Positions 25,298 to 33,045 of a DNA stretch of 58,623 nt are shown one piece after another. The stretch lies in the NCBI GenBank assembly GCA_017409825.1, contig JAFQRZ010000021.1:1-58623 (forward strand). The letters are read 5' to 3'. The stretch is from Agathobacter sp. Lineage in GTDB: Bacteria > Bacillota > Clostridia > Lachnospirales > Lachnospiraceae. The notes beneath the pieces were generated by a model, which was given only the letters and a program-made list of their open reading frames with translations, was not told where the DNA came from and searched no databases. The first letter of the stretch is position 1, and each line of letters starts with the position of its first letter. Made by a program: the position numbers and the translations under genes.

Positions 25298-25424
25298 GTC
25301 ATCTTTCTCCTCATGTACAGATTATTCCTATTATGAGAATAAGAAAGAATCCGCGGAGAAGGAACAATAAAAACGGAGAGTCACTCTTTTTCAATTCTCC
25401 AATTCGGAGAGTGTCATTTCCTTC

Positions 25425-25463
25425 AAAAAAAGAGAACTCATGAGACATTCTCCCATGAGTTCT
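25425..25463 (-). terminator. Terminator of the BFD-like gene
   Basis: Perfect 10-bp stem AGAACTCATG/CATGAGTTCT (25433-25463) followed by CTTTTTTT on the minus strand, 12 bases past the stop. Confidence 0.88.
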
Positions 25464-25475
25464 ACCATTCTACTA

Positions 25476-25661
25476 TTATTTTTTCTCTGCTACAAACTGC
25501 TCTACCAATCGTTTGACATCATCTACACATGCACCACAAATTGTTCCTGCACCAGTAACTTCCATTACTTCATCTAAAGTAGTTGCACCATTGTCTACTG
25601 CCTCTTTGATGCCTCCATTGGTAATACTATAGCAATTACATACAATTTTATCCATATCCAT
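25476..25661 (-). CDS. BFD-like [2Fe-2S]-binding protein
   Basis: About 61 residues. Four cysteines in the BFD pattern: CNC near residue 8 and CGAC near residue 42, with the ITNGGIKEAVDNGATTLDEV helix between. Stand-alone BFD domains bind a 2Fe-2S cluster; relatives act in release of iron from bacterioferritin or as domains of redox enzymes. The ATG at 25661 is preceded by AAAGGTAGG; an earlier TTG at 25682 contains that site. It lies downstream of the ABC-F gene and may share its transcript. Confidence 0.88.
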   Translation of the reverse strand: MDMDKIVCNCYSITNGGIKEAVDNGATTLDEVMEVTGAGTICGACVDDVKRLVEQFVAEKK

Positions 25662-25745
25662 AATACAATACCTACCTTTCAAAAATAGGTATGTGTCAAA
25701 ATGGAAAAAAGCATACTTAATTTTTGCATAAAAAATTTTCCAATT

Positions 25746-27302
25746 TTATAACACCTTTGTAGTCCACTGGGAACAATCCCAAACCTTATCTACGATGTCG
25801 CCGTAAAATTCTGGTTCGTGGCAGATGAGAAGCATACTGCCTTTGTATGCTTTCAATGCTCTTTTGAGCTCATCCTTTGCATCTACATCCAAGTGGTTCG
25901 TAGGCTCGTCGAGAAGCAAAATATTGGTATCACGATTAATGAGCTTACAAAGACGTACCTTTGCCTGTTCCCCACCACTTAAAACACGCACCTGACTCTC
26001 GATGTGTTTTGTAGTAAGTCCACATTTTGCTAATGCAGAACGTACCTCATACTGGGAGAAGGATGGAAATTCATTCCAAATTTCCTGAATACAGGTATTG
26101 GTATTTTCCTCTTTGATTTCCTGCTCGAAGTAACCGATTTCCAAATTATCGCCCAATTCTACATTTCCACTTACTGGTTTATTCAAACCAAGGATACTAC
26201 GAAGAAGTGTCGTCTTACCGATACCATTGGCACCAACCAACGCAATCTTTTCTCCACGTTCCATAGAAATATTGAGTGGTTTCGACAATGGTTCATCATA
26301 ACCGATTACCAAGTCTTTTGTCTCAAATAGAATCTTTCCAGAGGTTCGACCAACACGGAAATTAAACTCTGGCTTTGGTCTTTCTGCTGCAAGTTCGATG
26401 ACATCCATCTTGTCTAGCTTTTTCTGACGGGACATCGCCATATTACGGGTCGCCACGCGTGCTTTGTTTCGTGCAACGAAATCTTTGAGTTCACTGATTT
26501 CCTGCTGCTGTTTGCGATACGCTGCTTCGAGCTGTGATTTCTTTACTTCGTAAACTTCCTGGAACTTATAATAGTCACCAACATAGCGGTCGAGATGCTG
26601 ATTTTCCATGTGATAAATAATGTTAATTACTTCATTTAAGAATGGAATATCATGCGAAATGAGAATAAACGCATTCTCATATTCCTGTAAATATCTCTTT
26701 AGCCATGTAATGTGTTCTTCATCTAAATAGTTCGTAGGCTCGTCCAAAAGAAGAATATCTGGTTTTTCTAACAAAAGCTTCGCAAGAAGAACCTTCATAC
26801 GCTGTCCACCACTTAAGTCTGTTACATCGTGGTCTAAGCCCAAATCCAAAAGTCCGAGTGCACGAGCGACTTCTTCCACCTTCGCATCAATGATATAAAA
26901 ATCATGACTATCGAGCATATCCTGAATCGTCCCCAATTCTTCCATCATGGTTTCCATTTCTTCTGGACTTGCTTCGCCAAGGTTTTCACAGATGTGATTC
27001 ATGCGTTCTTCCATTTCAAAAAGCCAAGCAAATGCAGATTTCAAAACAGATTCAATGGTCATCCCTTTTTCCAAGGAAGCGGTCTGGTCTAAATATCCGA
27101 CACGCACATTTTTGGACCATTCTACCTTGCCTTCGTCTGGCATAAGCTTACCAGTTACGATATTCATGAAGGTCGATTTGCCTTCGCCGTTGGCACCAAC
27201 CAAACCGATGTGTTCTCCTTTTAACAAACGGAACGACACATCATCAAAAATGGCTCTGTCACCAAAACCGTGGGTTAAGTGTTCTACATTTAAAATACTC
27301 AT
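25746..27302 (-). CDS. ABC-F family ATPase (YbiT/YkpA-like)
   Basis: 518-residue soluble protein with two ABC domains: Walker A GANGEGKST (about 36) and GANGIGKTT (about 353), signatures LSGGQRMKV and LSGGEQAKV, Walker B ILLLDEPTNYLD and ILLLDEPTNHLD, and a charged interdomain linker. No transmembrane part. ABC-F proteins act on the ribosome E-site; some confer antibiotic resistance, others are housekeeping translation factors. The short linker and context with coaBC suggest a housekeeping member. Third gene after panT-like and coaBC (15-base gap). Confidence 0.9.
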   Translation of the reverse strand: MSILNVEHLTHGFGDRAIFDDVSFRLLKGEHIGLVGANGEGKSTFMNIVTGKLMPDEGKVEWSKNVRVGYLDQTASLEKGMTIESVLKSAFAWLFEMEERMNHICENLGEASPEEMETMMEELGTIQDMLDSHDFYIIDAKVEEVARALGLLDLGLDHDVTDLSGGQRMKVLLAKLLLEKPDILLLDEPTNYLDEEHITWLKRYLQEYENAFILISHDIPFLNEVINIIYHMENQHLDRYVGDYYKFQEVYEVKKSQLEAAYRKQQQEISELKDFVARNKARVATRNMAMSRQKKLDKMDVIELAAERPKPEFNFRVGRTSGKILFETKDLVIGYDEPLSKPLNISMERGEKIALVGANGIGKTTLLRSILGLNKPVSGNVELGDNLEIGYFEQEIKEENTNTCIQEIWNEFPSFSQYEVRSALAKCGLTTKHIESQVRVLSGGEQAKVRLCKLINRDTNILLLDEPTNHLDVDAKDELKRALKAYKGSMLLICHEPEFYGDIVDKVWDCSQWTTKVL

Positions 27303-27317
27303 ATATATTCTCTCTTT

Positions 27318-28520
27318 CTATAGTGGCATGACCATCTTCGTCAAGATATAATCCACGATAGCTCCTGCTACATCCGTTTTTGACATGATTTCATTCTCTA
27401 CGCACTCATCCTTGGTAATGAATGTTACTACATTCGTGTCTACACCAAATCCTGCACCCGCCACCTTCAAGTTGTTGGCAACAATCATGTCTACATTTTT
27501 GCGCTCTAATTTCGCACGTGAGTTTTCCAGCATATTTTCTGTTTCCATAGAAAAACCGCAGATAAACTGACCTGGCTGTCTATTCGCTCCAAGATAAGCG
27601 AGGATGTCTTCGGTGCGCTCTAATTCAAGCACATTGTCCCCCTCTTTTTTCTTAATCTTTTCGTCTGCAACATGAGCTGGGCGATAATCTGCTACTGCTG
27701 CCGTTTTGATAATAATCTGCTGGTCTTTATAGCATGCCTTCACTGCTTCTGCCATATCGGCTGCTGATTTTACATTTATCACTTTTACAAATGGAGGTGG
27801 AGCAATCGATACTGGACCACTCACCAATGTAACCTCCGCACCACGACGCATACAGTTTTCTGCAATCGCATACCCCATCTTGCCTGTCGAATGATTGGTA
27901 ATAAAACGCACCGGATCAAGTGCTTCCTGCGTAGGGCCCGCAGTGATAAGCACCTTCGCTCCTACCATATCTTTTACTAAGGCAATCTCACGCAAAATAT
28001 AAGAAAGCAAGGTCTCTGGCTCTGGCATTTTGCCTGCACCCGTATCCCCACAAGCAAGATAACCACAAGCAGGATCTATAATTTCATATCCATAGTGCTG
28101 CAACTTTTTCAAATTGTCCTGCACGATAGGATTTTCGAACATATTCGTATTCATGGCTGGTGAAATGAATTTCTTACACTTACAAGCCATGATGGTGGTC
28201 GTAAGCATATCATCTGCAATACCATTTGCAATTTTTCCAATAACATTGGCAGATGCTGGAGCTACCATGAAAACATCTGCTTTCTTTGCTAATGAAACAT
28301 GTTCCACATTGAATTGGAAATTACGGTCAAAGGTATCCACCAAGCATTTGTTATTGGTCAGTGTCTCAAAGGTAATCGGATTGATAAAGTTGGTCGCATT
28401 CTGTGTCATAATCACGTGCACATCTGCGTGAAGTTTTACCAACGCACTTGCCAAGTTTGCAATTTTATACGCAGCGATACTGCCTGTCACTCCAAGAACA
28501 ACTGTTTTTCCTTTTAGCAT
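27318..28520 (-). CDS. coaBC: Bifunctional phosphopantothenoylcysteine decarboxylase/synthetase
   Basis: 400 residues. CoaC half: GVTGSIAAYK, catalytic VEHVSLAKKADVFMVAPASANVIGK (His about 74) and PAMNTNMFENP; CoaB half from about residue 185: LITAGPTQEALDPVRFITNHSTGKMGYAIAE. It makes phosphopantothenoylcysteine from phosphopantothenate and decarboxylates it in CoA synthesis, with FMN as cofactor. Nine bases downstream of the ECF S component, which suggests the transporter brings in pantothenate. Confidence 0.95.
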   Translation of the reverse strand: MLKGKTVVLGVTGSIAAYKIANLASALVKLHADVHVIMTQNATNFINPITFETLTNNKCLVDTFDRNFQFNVEHVSLAKKADVFMVAPASANVIGKIANGIADDMLTTTIMACKCKKFISPAMNTNMFENPIVQDNLKKLQHYGYEIIDPACGYLACGDTGAGKMPEPETLLSYILREIALVKDMVGAKVLITAGPTQEALDPVRFITNHSTGKMGYAIAENCMRRGAEVTLVSGPVSIAPPPFVKVINVKSAADMAEAVKACYKDQQIIIKTAAVADYRPAHVADEKIKKKEGDNVLELERTEDILAYLGANRQPGQFICGFSMETENMLENSRAKLERKNVDMIVANNLKVAGAGFGVDTNVVTFITKDECVENEIMSKTDVAGAIVDYILTKMVMPL

Positions 28521-28529
28521 AATTTCCTC

Positions 28530-29159
28530 CTATTTCACTGGTTTTATCTTGTTGAGCACGATGCCTACTGCAGAAACGATAACTCCGGAAAGCAGTGCTT
28601 CAATCACACCATTAAACCCGATGATACCACCGATAACTCCAAGCACCATCGCTGGGTCAATCCCCTGTGCTACAGCATACGCATCCTTATATAATACATA
28701 AATGGAACCCATGACCAGAAATGTGTTGGTAAATGCACCAATCACACCTGCTACTGCAAAATTTATGGTTTTCCATTTGGAACATTTCTTCATTCCTTTG
28801 TAAATGTAATATGGCAACACACCTACCAAAATGCGTGGAACAAAACAGATAAATGTGCTAAACAACACACCTTTTGCACCAAACATTGTAGCAGCCAAAA
28901 CTGGTGAAAAAACGAATGCCGACAGCGTTGCAGGCATAATCGTATTTTTCAAAAAGCTGGTGAATCCAAACAAAAATCCTAAAAACGCACCCTGTTTAGG
29001 TCCACAAAAAAGGGAACCGATAATTACAGGAATCTGAATAATCGTAGCATTGATGACGCCCAACGGTATGTAGCCCAATGGCGTAAATGCCATGATAATG
29101 ATGATTGCGGAAAAAAGTGCGGTCAGCACCATTCCCTGAATTTCTTTTTTACTTTTCAT
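28530..29159 (-). CDS. panT: ECF transporter S component, likely pantothenate (PanT-like)
   Basis: 209 residues, about six transmembrane helices. N-terminal AFTPLGYIPLGVINATIIQIPVIIG and CGPKQGAFLGFLFG are typical of ECF S components related to PanT. Substrate assignment rests on the likeness and on the directly adjacent coaBC, so it is an inference. It would need the shared EcfAA'T module. AGGAGG site before the ATG. Confidence 0.8.
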   Translation of the reverse strand: MKSKKEIQGMVLTALFSAIIIIMAFTPLGYIPLGVINATIIQIPVIIGSLFCGPKQGAFLGFLFGFTSFLKNTIMPATLSAFVFSPVLAATMFGAKGVLFSTFICFVPRILVGVLPYYIYKGMKKCSKWKTINFAVAGVIGAFTNTFLVMGSIYVLYKDAYAVAQGIDPAMVLGVIGGIIGFNGVIEALLSGVIVSAVGIVLNKIKPVK

Positions 29160-29221
29160 TGTACATTCCTCCTTTTCTAGTAAAAGCCACTCCTCATGGT
29201 CTCTTCTGAAAAGCCGATTTT

Positions 29222-29250
29222 ATACTACCATTTTATAGTTTTGTGGTCAA
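29222..29250 (-). promoter_or_regulatory. Promoter of the panT-coaBC-ABC-F operon
   Basis: Minus-strand -35 TTGACC (29245-29250), 17-base spacer and -10 TAGTAT (29222-29227), about 63 bases upstream of the PanT-like ATG. I see no riboswitch in the leader. Confidence 0.6.
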
Positions 29251-29289
29251 GGAATTTCCCTTAATCAACCCTTCTCCTTTTCCATTCAT

Positions 29290-30120
29290 TTATTTTATTA
29301 TAACATAAATAATTTCTTCTGCACTTAATTCCTGCATTTCCTTCGCATCCGTCATGATGCTTTCGCTCCAGCGAAAAACAGATACATTTTCCAGAAAAAC
29401 ATTCGAAACCGCACGATTCGGATACTTCTTTTGCCAATCGGAATAATAGGTGCTCATAAATTCTGTTGCAAGTGTTTGTGCCATACTTTCTGCTTGTATT
29501 TCCGTACTCTGCTTCGGCACCGAAGTACCACATATCGATACCCCCGGTGGACTCGAATGTGCCAAAAGCACACTTCCATCTGCACACGTGCCCAGGCAAA
29601 TCCACACATGCCCTTCCATGCTGACGACATCTCCTGGTAAAAACTTTTTCGGATTGTGAATCAGCTTGCCCCACCCCCGATTCGCAAGGCTTTCTGCCAA
29701 ATCGGTAGAAAGCGTTACATAACCTGGCTGATTCTTTTCTTCTTCAAATGTGTTATAAAGCACCCAGCCGACATAACCAGAACAGTCTAATCCATTTTCG
29801 CGTTCAAACCGATGTTCCTCAAAGTTATAGCTTTCATCCTGCTGATTTGCAAATGCCTTCCACTGCAGACTTATCCCAATCCTCGTAGAACCTGCTCCGG
29901 AATCATCATCCGCAACATTCCAGCCTCCGCCCCAGATGTACATCGTAGAACCAATAGGCTCTAGTGCAGTTTTTAACATTTTCTCTATTGTAGCAGTTTT
30001 CTTCTGGCTGTTTTCTTTCTGTATAACTGTCGCAAGCTGCCATAAAACAAACAGGAGCAAACATAAAATAACAATTACCTTCAGGCGATCCAAAATTGGG
30101 TGTGCTGTTCTTATCTTCAT
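29290..30120 (-). CDS. Membrane-anchored NlpC/P60-like cysteine peptidase
   Basis: About 276 residues: one N-terminal transmembrane helix (about 15-32), then an extracellular domain with GLDCSGYVGWVLY (catalytic Cys about 137), GDVVSMEGHVWICLG (His about 191) and LLAHSSPPG. This is the NlpC/P60 papain-like arrangement, normally a peptidoglycan endopeptidase. The ATG at 30120 has GGGAG at a good distance; an earlier GTG at 30198 lies inside the idi terminator and is rejected. Confidence 0.83.
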   Translation of the reverse strand: MKIRTAHPILDRLKVIVILCLLLFVLWQLATVIQKENSQKKTATIEKMLKTALEPIGSTMYIWGGGWNVADDDSGAGSTRIGISLQWKAFANQQDESYNFEEHRFERENGLDCSGYVGWVLYNTFEEEKNQPGYVTLSTDLAESLANRGWGKLIHNPKKFLPGDVVSMEGHVWICLGTCADGSVLLAHSSPPGVSICGTSVPKQSTEIQAESMAQTLATEFMSTYYSDWQKKYPNRAVSNVFLENVSVFRWSESIMTDAKEMQELSAEEIIYVIIK

Positions 30121-30183
30121 CACATCTCCCAAATACTCTTTCTCTACCTTATGAAAACGTTTGCGCCCGTATAACCATTTATC

Positions 30184-30233
30184 AAAAAAGGCTATCACAA
30201 AACAGACTTTCTATTGTCTATTTTGTAATAGCC
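30184..30233 (-). terminator. Terminator of idi
   Basis: Long imperfect stem (about 18 bp, GGCTATTACAAAATAGAC paired with GTCTGTTTTGTGATAGCC on the minus strand) followed by six T, 36 bases past the idi stop. Confidence 0.85.
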
Positions 30234-30269
30234 TTTTTGTGTTTATGTCTCTGGCTTCATGACGTCGTC

Positions 30270-30806
30270 TTATGTGTCTTTCTGCACATACTCGATAACA
30301 CGAGGTGCAGCAATCAAAAACCAGGTAGAAAAGGTCTGCGGTGCAACTTCTAATTCTCTTTTCAAATCCTCAAGCCCCACCCAGCGAAGCTCCATGATTT
30401 CATCCGAATCCACCTGAATATCTCCGTGATAATCTGTTAAAAATACATGGTCGATTTCATATTCACTCAAACCATCATACTGGCTGAAATAATTAAATGC
30501 AAACAACTCCTCTGGCACACAGCTCCCCTGCAAAATGCCTAATTCCTCTTCTAAGCGCTTCTGTACTGCATCTGCGAGAGTTTCTCCCCATCTAGGATGT
30601 GAACAGCAAGCATTGGCCCACAAGCCGCCAGAATGGTATTTCTCTAATGCACGTTTCTGAATCAGCATTTTCCCATCGTGCACGATGAATACCGAAAATG
30701 CACGGTGTAATTGATTTTTTACATGGGTTTCTAACTTGTCTCCTGAACCAATTTCATTGTCAAACAAATCAACCCATATTAATTTGTCATTTGCATTCTT
30801 TTCCAT
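30270..30806 (-). CDS. idi: Isopentenyl-diphosphate delta-isomerase, type 1
   Basis: 178-residue Nudix-fold enzyme that interconverts IPP and DMAPP. Key marks: HRAFSVFI, catalytic Cys in WANACCSHPR (about 66-67), the Nudix-like GETLADAVQKRLEEELGI, and EYEIDHVF containing the catalytic Glu. Together with ispD in this window it serves isoprenoid supply; isomerase is dispensable when IspH makes both products. Followed by its own terminator. Confidence 0.93.
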   Translation of the reverse strand: MEKNANDKLIWVDLFDNEIGSGDKLETHVKNQLHRAFSVFIVHDGKMLIQKRALEKYHSGGLWANACCSHPRWGETLADAVQKRLEEELGILQGSCVPEELFAFNYFSQYDGLSEYEIDHVFLTDYHGDIQVDSDEIMELRWVGLEDLKRELEVAPQTFSTWFLIAAPRVIEYVQKDT

Positions 30807-30836
30807 AACAAACTCTTATCCTTTCCCACATAGCTA

Positions 30837-31148
30837 TTATAGCCCTAGCATACTCACCAGGAATACCGTTCCAGCAGCACCTAGCGCAACTACTAACAAA
30901 CCGCGTTTGAAGTACGCCAAAAGCACTGCCACTACACAACCTGCGATTGCACCGACCTGCGACGCAGTGCTGGAAAAAATCGCAGGAAATGTCATCGCTG
31001 CCAGTACCGTATATGGTATGTAATATAAAAATGATTTGATTCGATTGTTTTCTATTTTCTTCTGGAAAATTACCATCGGAGCAACGCGGATGAGGTAGGT
31101 CATCCCCGCCATAATGGCAATTCCAACAAGTATATATATAGGACTCAT
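30837..31148 (-). CDS. azlD: Branched-chain amino acid export subunit AzlD
   Basis: About 103 residues, four transmembrane helices; the segment AGMTYLIRVAPMVIF followed by FLYYIPYTVLAAMTFPAIF is typical of AzlD. It acts with AzlC to export branched-chain amino acids or analogues. The ATG at 31148 is preferred to the TTG at 31169. Gap to azlC is 36 bases. Confidence 0.88.
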   Translation of the reverse strand: MSPIYILVGIAIMAGMTYLIRVAPMVIFQKKIENNRIKSFLYYIPYTVLAAMTFPAIFSSTASQVGAIAGCVVAVLLAYFKRGLLVVALGAAGTVFLVSMLGL

Positions 31149-31184
31149 ATTGTCACTCTCTTTCTTCAATAATTCCCTACAGCT

Positions 31185-31886
31185 TTATTCCTCTTCTGGA
31201 ATTGGGAATAGCCATGCTGCCAACGCACTTACTACCACCGTAATGATAATGACAGACCACCCACCAGAAAATACCGACAACACTGGCAGATAGGTAAATG
31301 CGTAGCTTGCTGCTATTGCAAGTATCACCGCAATCAATACACTGCGATGCTCCCGTGCTGGTGGCACGATAATCGCAATAAACATACCATAAAGTGCAAT
31401 TCCCATTGCATCGGTCAAGCTCGCTGGCAAAAGTGACGTTGCCACTGCACCAATAATCGTTCCACCGGTCCATCCCAAAATTGGTGTCAGAATCAGACCC
31501 AGCATATAGGAAAACGTCAACTCGCTTCGTCTTTGCATCGACACTGCAAACACCTCATCGGTCACACCAAAAGACGCAATCAGTCGCTCCTTTAATCCAA
31601 ACTCCTTGTCCACCTTCTGCGATACCGAAAGTGACATCAAAAAGTAGCGGATATTAATAATAAATGTTGTTATCATAAGTTCAATATACGAACTCTGCGC
31701 CAGCAAAAGATTCGTTCCTGCAAACTGCCCTGCACTCGTCAAATTCGTCAGTGAAATCAAAATTGCTGACCAAATCGGCATCCCCGATTTTACCGCGGTA
31801 AGCCCAAATGCCATAGACACGGATATGTAACCAAGGCAGATCGGAAAACCATCACGGATTCCTTCTTTGAATTCCTGTTTATTCAT
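31185..31886 (-). CDS. azlC: Branched-chain amino acid exporter AzlC
   Basis: 233 residues, seven or so transmembrane helices. The N-terminal FKEGIRDGFPICLGYISVSMAFGL, TNLTSAGQFAGTNLL and INIRYFLMSLSVSQ segments mark the family. Upstream of azlD and co-transcribed. No Lrp-type regulator is adjacent. Confidence 0.92.
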   Translation of the reverse strand: MNKQEFKEGIRDGFPICLGYISVSMAFGLTAVKSGMPIWSAILISLTNLTSAGQFAGTNLLLAQSSYIELMITTFIINIRYFLMSLSVSQKVDKEFGLKERLIASFGVTDEVFAVSMQRRSELTFSYMLGLILTPILGWTGGTIIGAVATSLLPASLTDAMGIALYGMFIAIIVPPAREHRSVLIAVILAIAASYAFTYLPVLSVFSGGWSVIIITVVVSALAAWLFPIPEEE

Positions 31887-31930
31887 AACATTTACTTCTT
31901 TCTATATTTATGTTCCTTATTATAACAAAA

Positions 31931-31952
31931 TGGAGTGGCATTCGCCACTCCA
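31931..31952 (-). terminator. Terminator of the DUF2804 gene
   Basis: Nine-bp perfect stem TGGAGTGGC/GCCACTCCA with a 4-nt loop followed by TTTTGTT on the minus strand. Confidence 0.75.
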
Positions 31953-31965
31953 CTTTTCACAAAAG

Positions 31966-32982
31966 TTAATACTTATTATGTACCTTTTCTGCAAAACAAA
32001 GAAAATCCTTCAATTCTACCTTTGTACCATCATCTAAAATCATCGTTCCGGTCATCTTACCGAATACCTGATGCTGTTCACTTACAATAAGTTTCAAGTC
32101 CGTATAACTGTTTCGATCAATCATTGGTTCGAAATCCATTTCAAATCTTCCATCACTGGAAGTAAACTTCCATGGTTTCAAATAATCATCCTCTGGAATC
32201 ACGAAAGTTACTTCGTCAATCTTATGTCCTACACCATTGTAAAAAATAATATTTTCGGTAGCTGCCTTCGTATTTCCAAATCCGTATCCAATATTAAATC
32301 CTACCGGAACACCATCTACATATCCACTTCCAGAACCCCAGTACCACCAGTTATCATAGCTCCACACACCACGTCCCCAGTCTAAAATTCCAAAATCCGT
32401 TTCTGGATTAAATTCATAACGCCGTCCGGCATATTCTGCCCAGCCTACCGCAGGCATGCAGTTGATTTTTTGATTGTAATAAAAATGGTTCTTCTTATCA
32501 AATGGTGTAGCGATTACCAGACTCTCCTGCTCTGGTTCATTCAAAACAATATCGCAACGAAAATCCTTTTCTCCATCAAATCCCTTGAACTCACACATGA
32601 GGTGGCGAACTCCGCCACTCGTCACAAATTCAAAGGAAGATTTCTCTGCTTTCTGCGAAACAACACTTTCTCCTGTATGAGATGGCATCTGAAACTTTCC
32701 CATAGGTGCCATGGTAAGCTCTGTTTCCGTGTGCTCCCACTTCTTTGTAAAATCAATAAAGGATGCAGATAACATCCCCATATATCCCATATCATTTACT
32801 GTCAGTGCTACTGCAAAATCTTTGTTCATAACGAGATAATAATCCCATTCTTTAATACGAAACTTCGGTGCTTCAATATCCTTTCTACTATATTCCTGCA
32901 CCATTTTTCTGGACCAACCAGGTTCTGCAATCTGCCCTTTTTTAAGTAATTTTTGTCTATCGGTAACCTCATGATTGCGCAT
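31966..32982 (-). CDS. DUF2804 family protein
   Basis: 338 residues, soluble and beta-rich with many aromatic residues; FGILDWGRGVWSYDNWWYWGSGSG (about 206-230) is the family hallmark. Its fold suggests a lipocalin- or carbohydrate-binding-like beta barrel; no reaction is known to me. It sits downstream of GH3 and GH79 genes, so a role with the same glycan is possible. GGGGGGAG precedes the ATG. Confidence 0.85.
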   Translation of the reverse strand: MRNHEVTDRQKLLKKGQIAEPGWSRKMVQEYSRKDIEAPKFRIKEWDYYLVMNKDFAVALTVNDMGYMGMLSASFIDFTKKWEHTETELTMAPMGKFQMPSHTGESVVSQKAEKSSFEFVTSGGVRHLMCEFKGFDGEKDFRCDIVLNEPEQESLVIATPFDKKNHFYYNQKINCMPAVGWAEYAGRRYEFNPETDFGILDWGRGVWSYDNWWYWGSGSGYVDGVPVGFNIGYGFGNTKAATENIIFYNGVGHKIDEVTFVIPEDDYLKPWKFTSSDGRFEMDFEPMIDRNSYTDLKLIVSEQHQVFGKMTGTMILDDGTKVELKDFLCFAEKVHNKY

Positions 32983-33001
32983 ACTAACTCCCCCCTAATG
33001 C

Positions 33002-33034
33002 AAAGATACCGCACCGTAAAAGTGCGGTATCTTT
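33002..33034 (-). terminator. Terminator of the GH3 gene
   Basis: Perfect 13-bp stem AAAGATACCGCAC/GTGCGGTATCTTT, 7-nt loop, then a TTTGCATT tract on the minus strand, 12 bases past the GH3 stop. Confidence 0.82.
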
Positions 33035-33045
33035 TAATTGAAAGA

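Noticed and set aside
25375-25420. Two copies of CGGAGAGT near the BFD gene as a possible tRNA or attachment site
   Set aside because: Only eight bases are shared, no tRNA fold forms and no mobile genes flank it.
29261-29674. 137-codon open frame overlapping the NlpC/P60-like gene
   Set aside because: Alternative frame of a gene with recognisable catalytic motifs; Cys/Trp-rich and without a start site.
30121-30198. Upstream in-frame GTG extension of the NlpC/P60-like gene
   Set aside because: The extension runs through the idi terminator hairpin and T-tract and lacks a ribosome binding site; the ATG at 30120 has a good one.
31177-31473. Open frame rich in Cys/Trp/Tyr overlapping azlC
   Set aside because: Lies wholly opposite codon sense of a clear azlC frame, has odd composition and no ribosome binding site.
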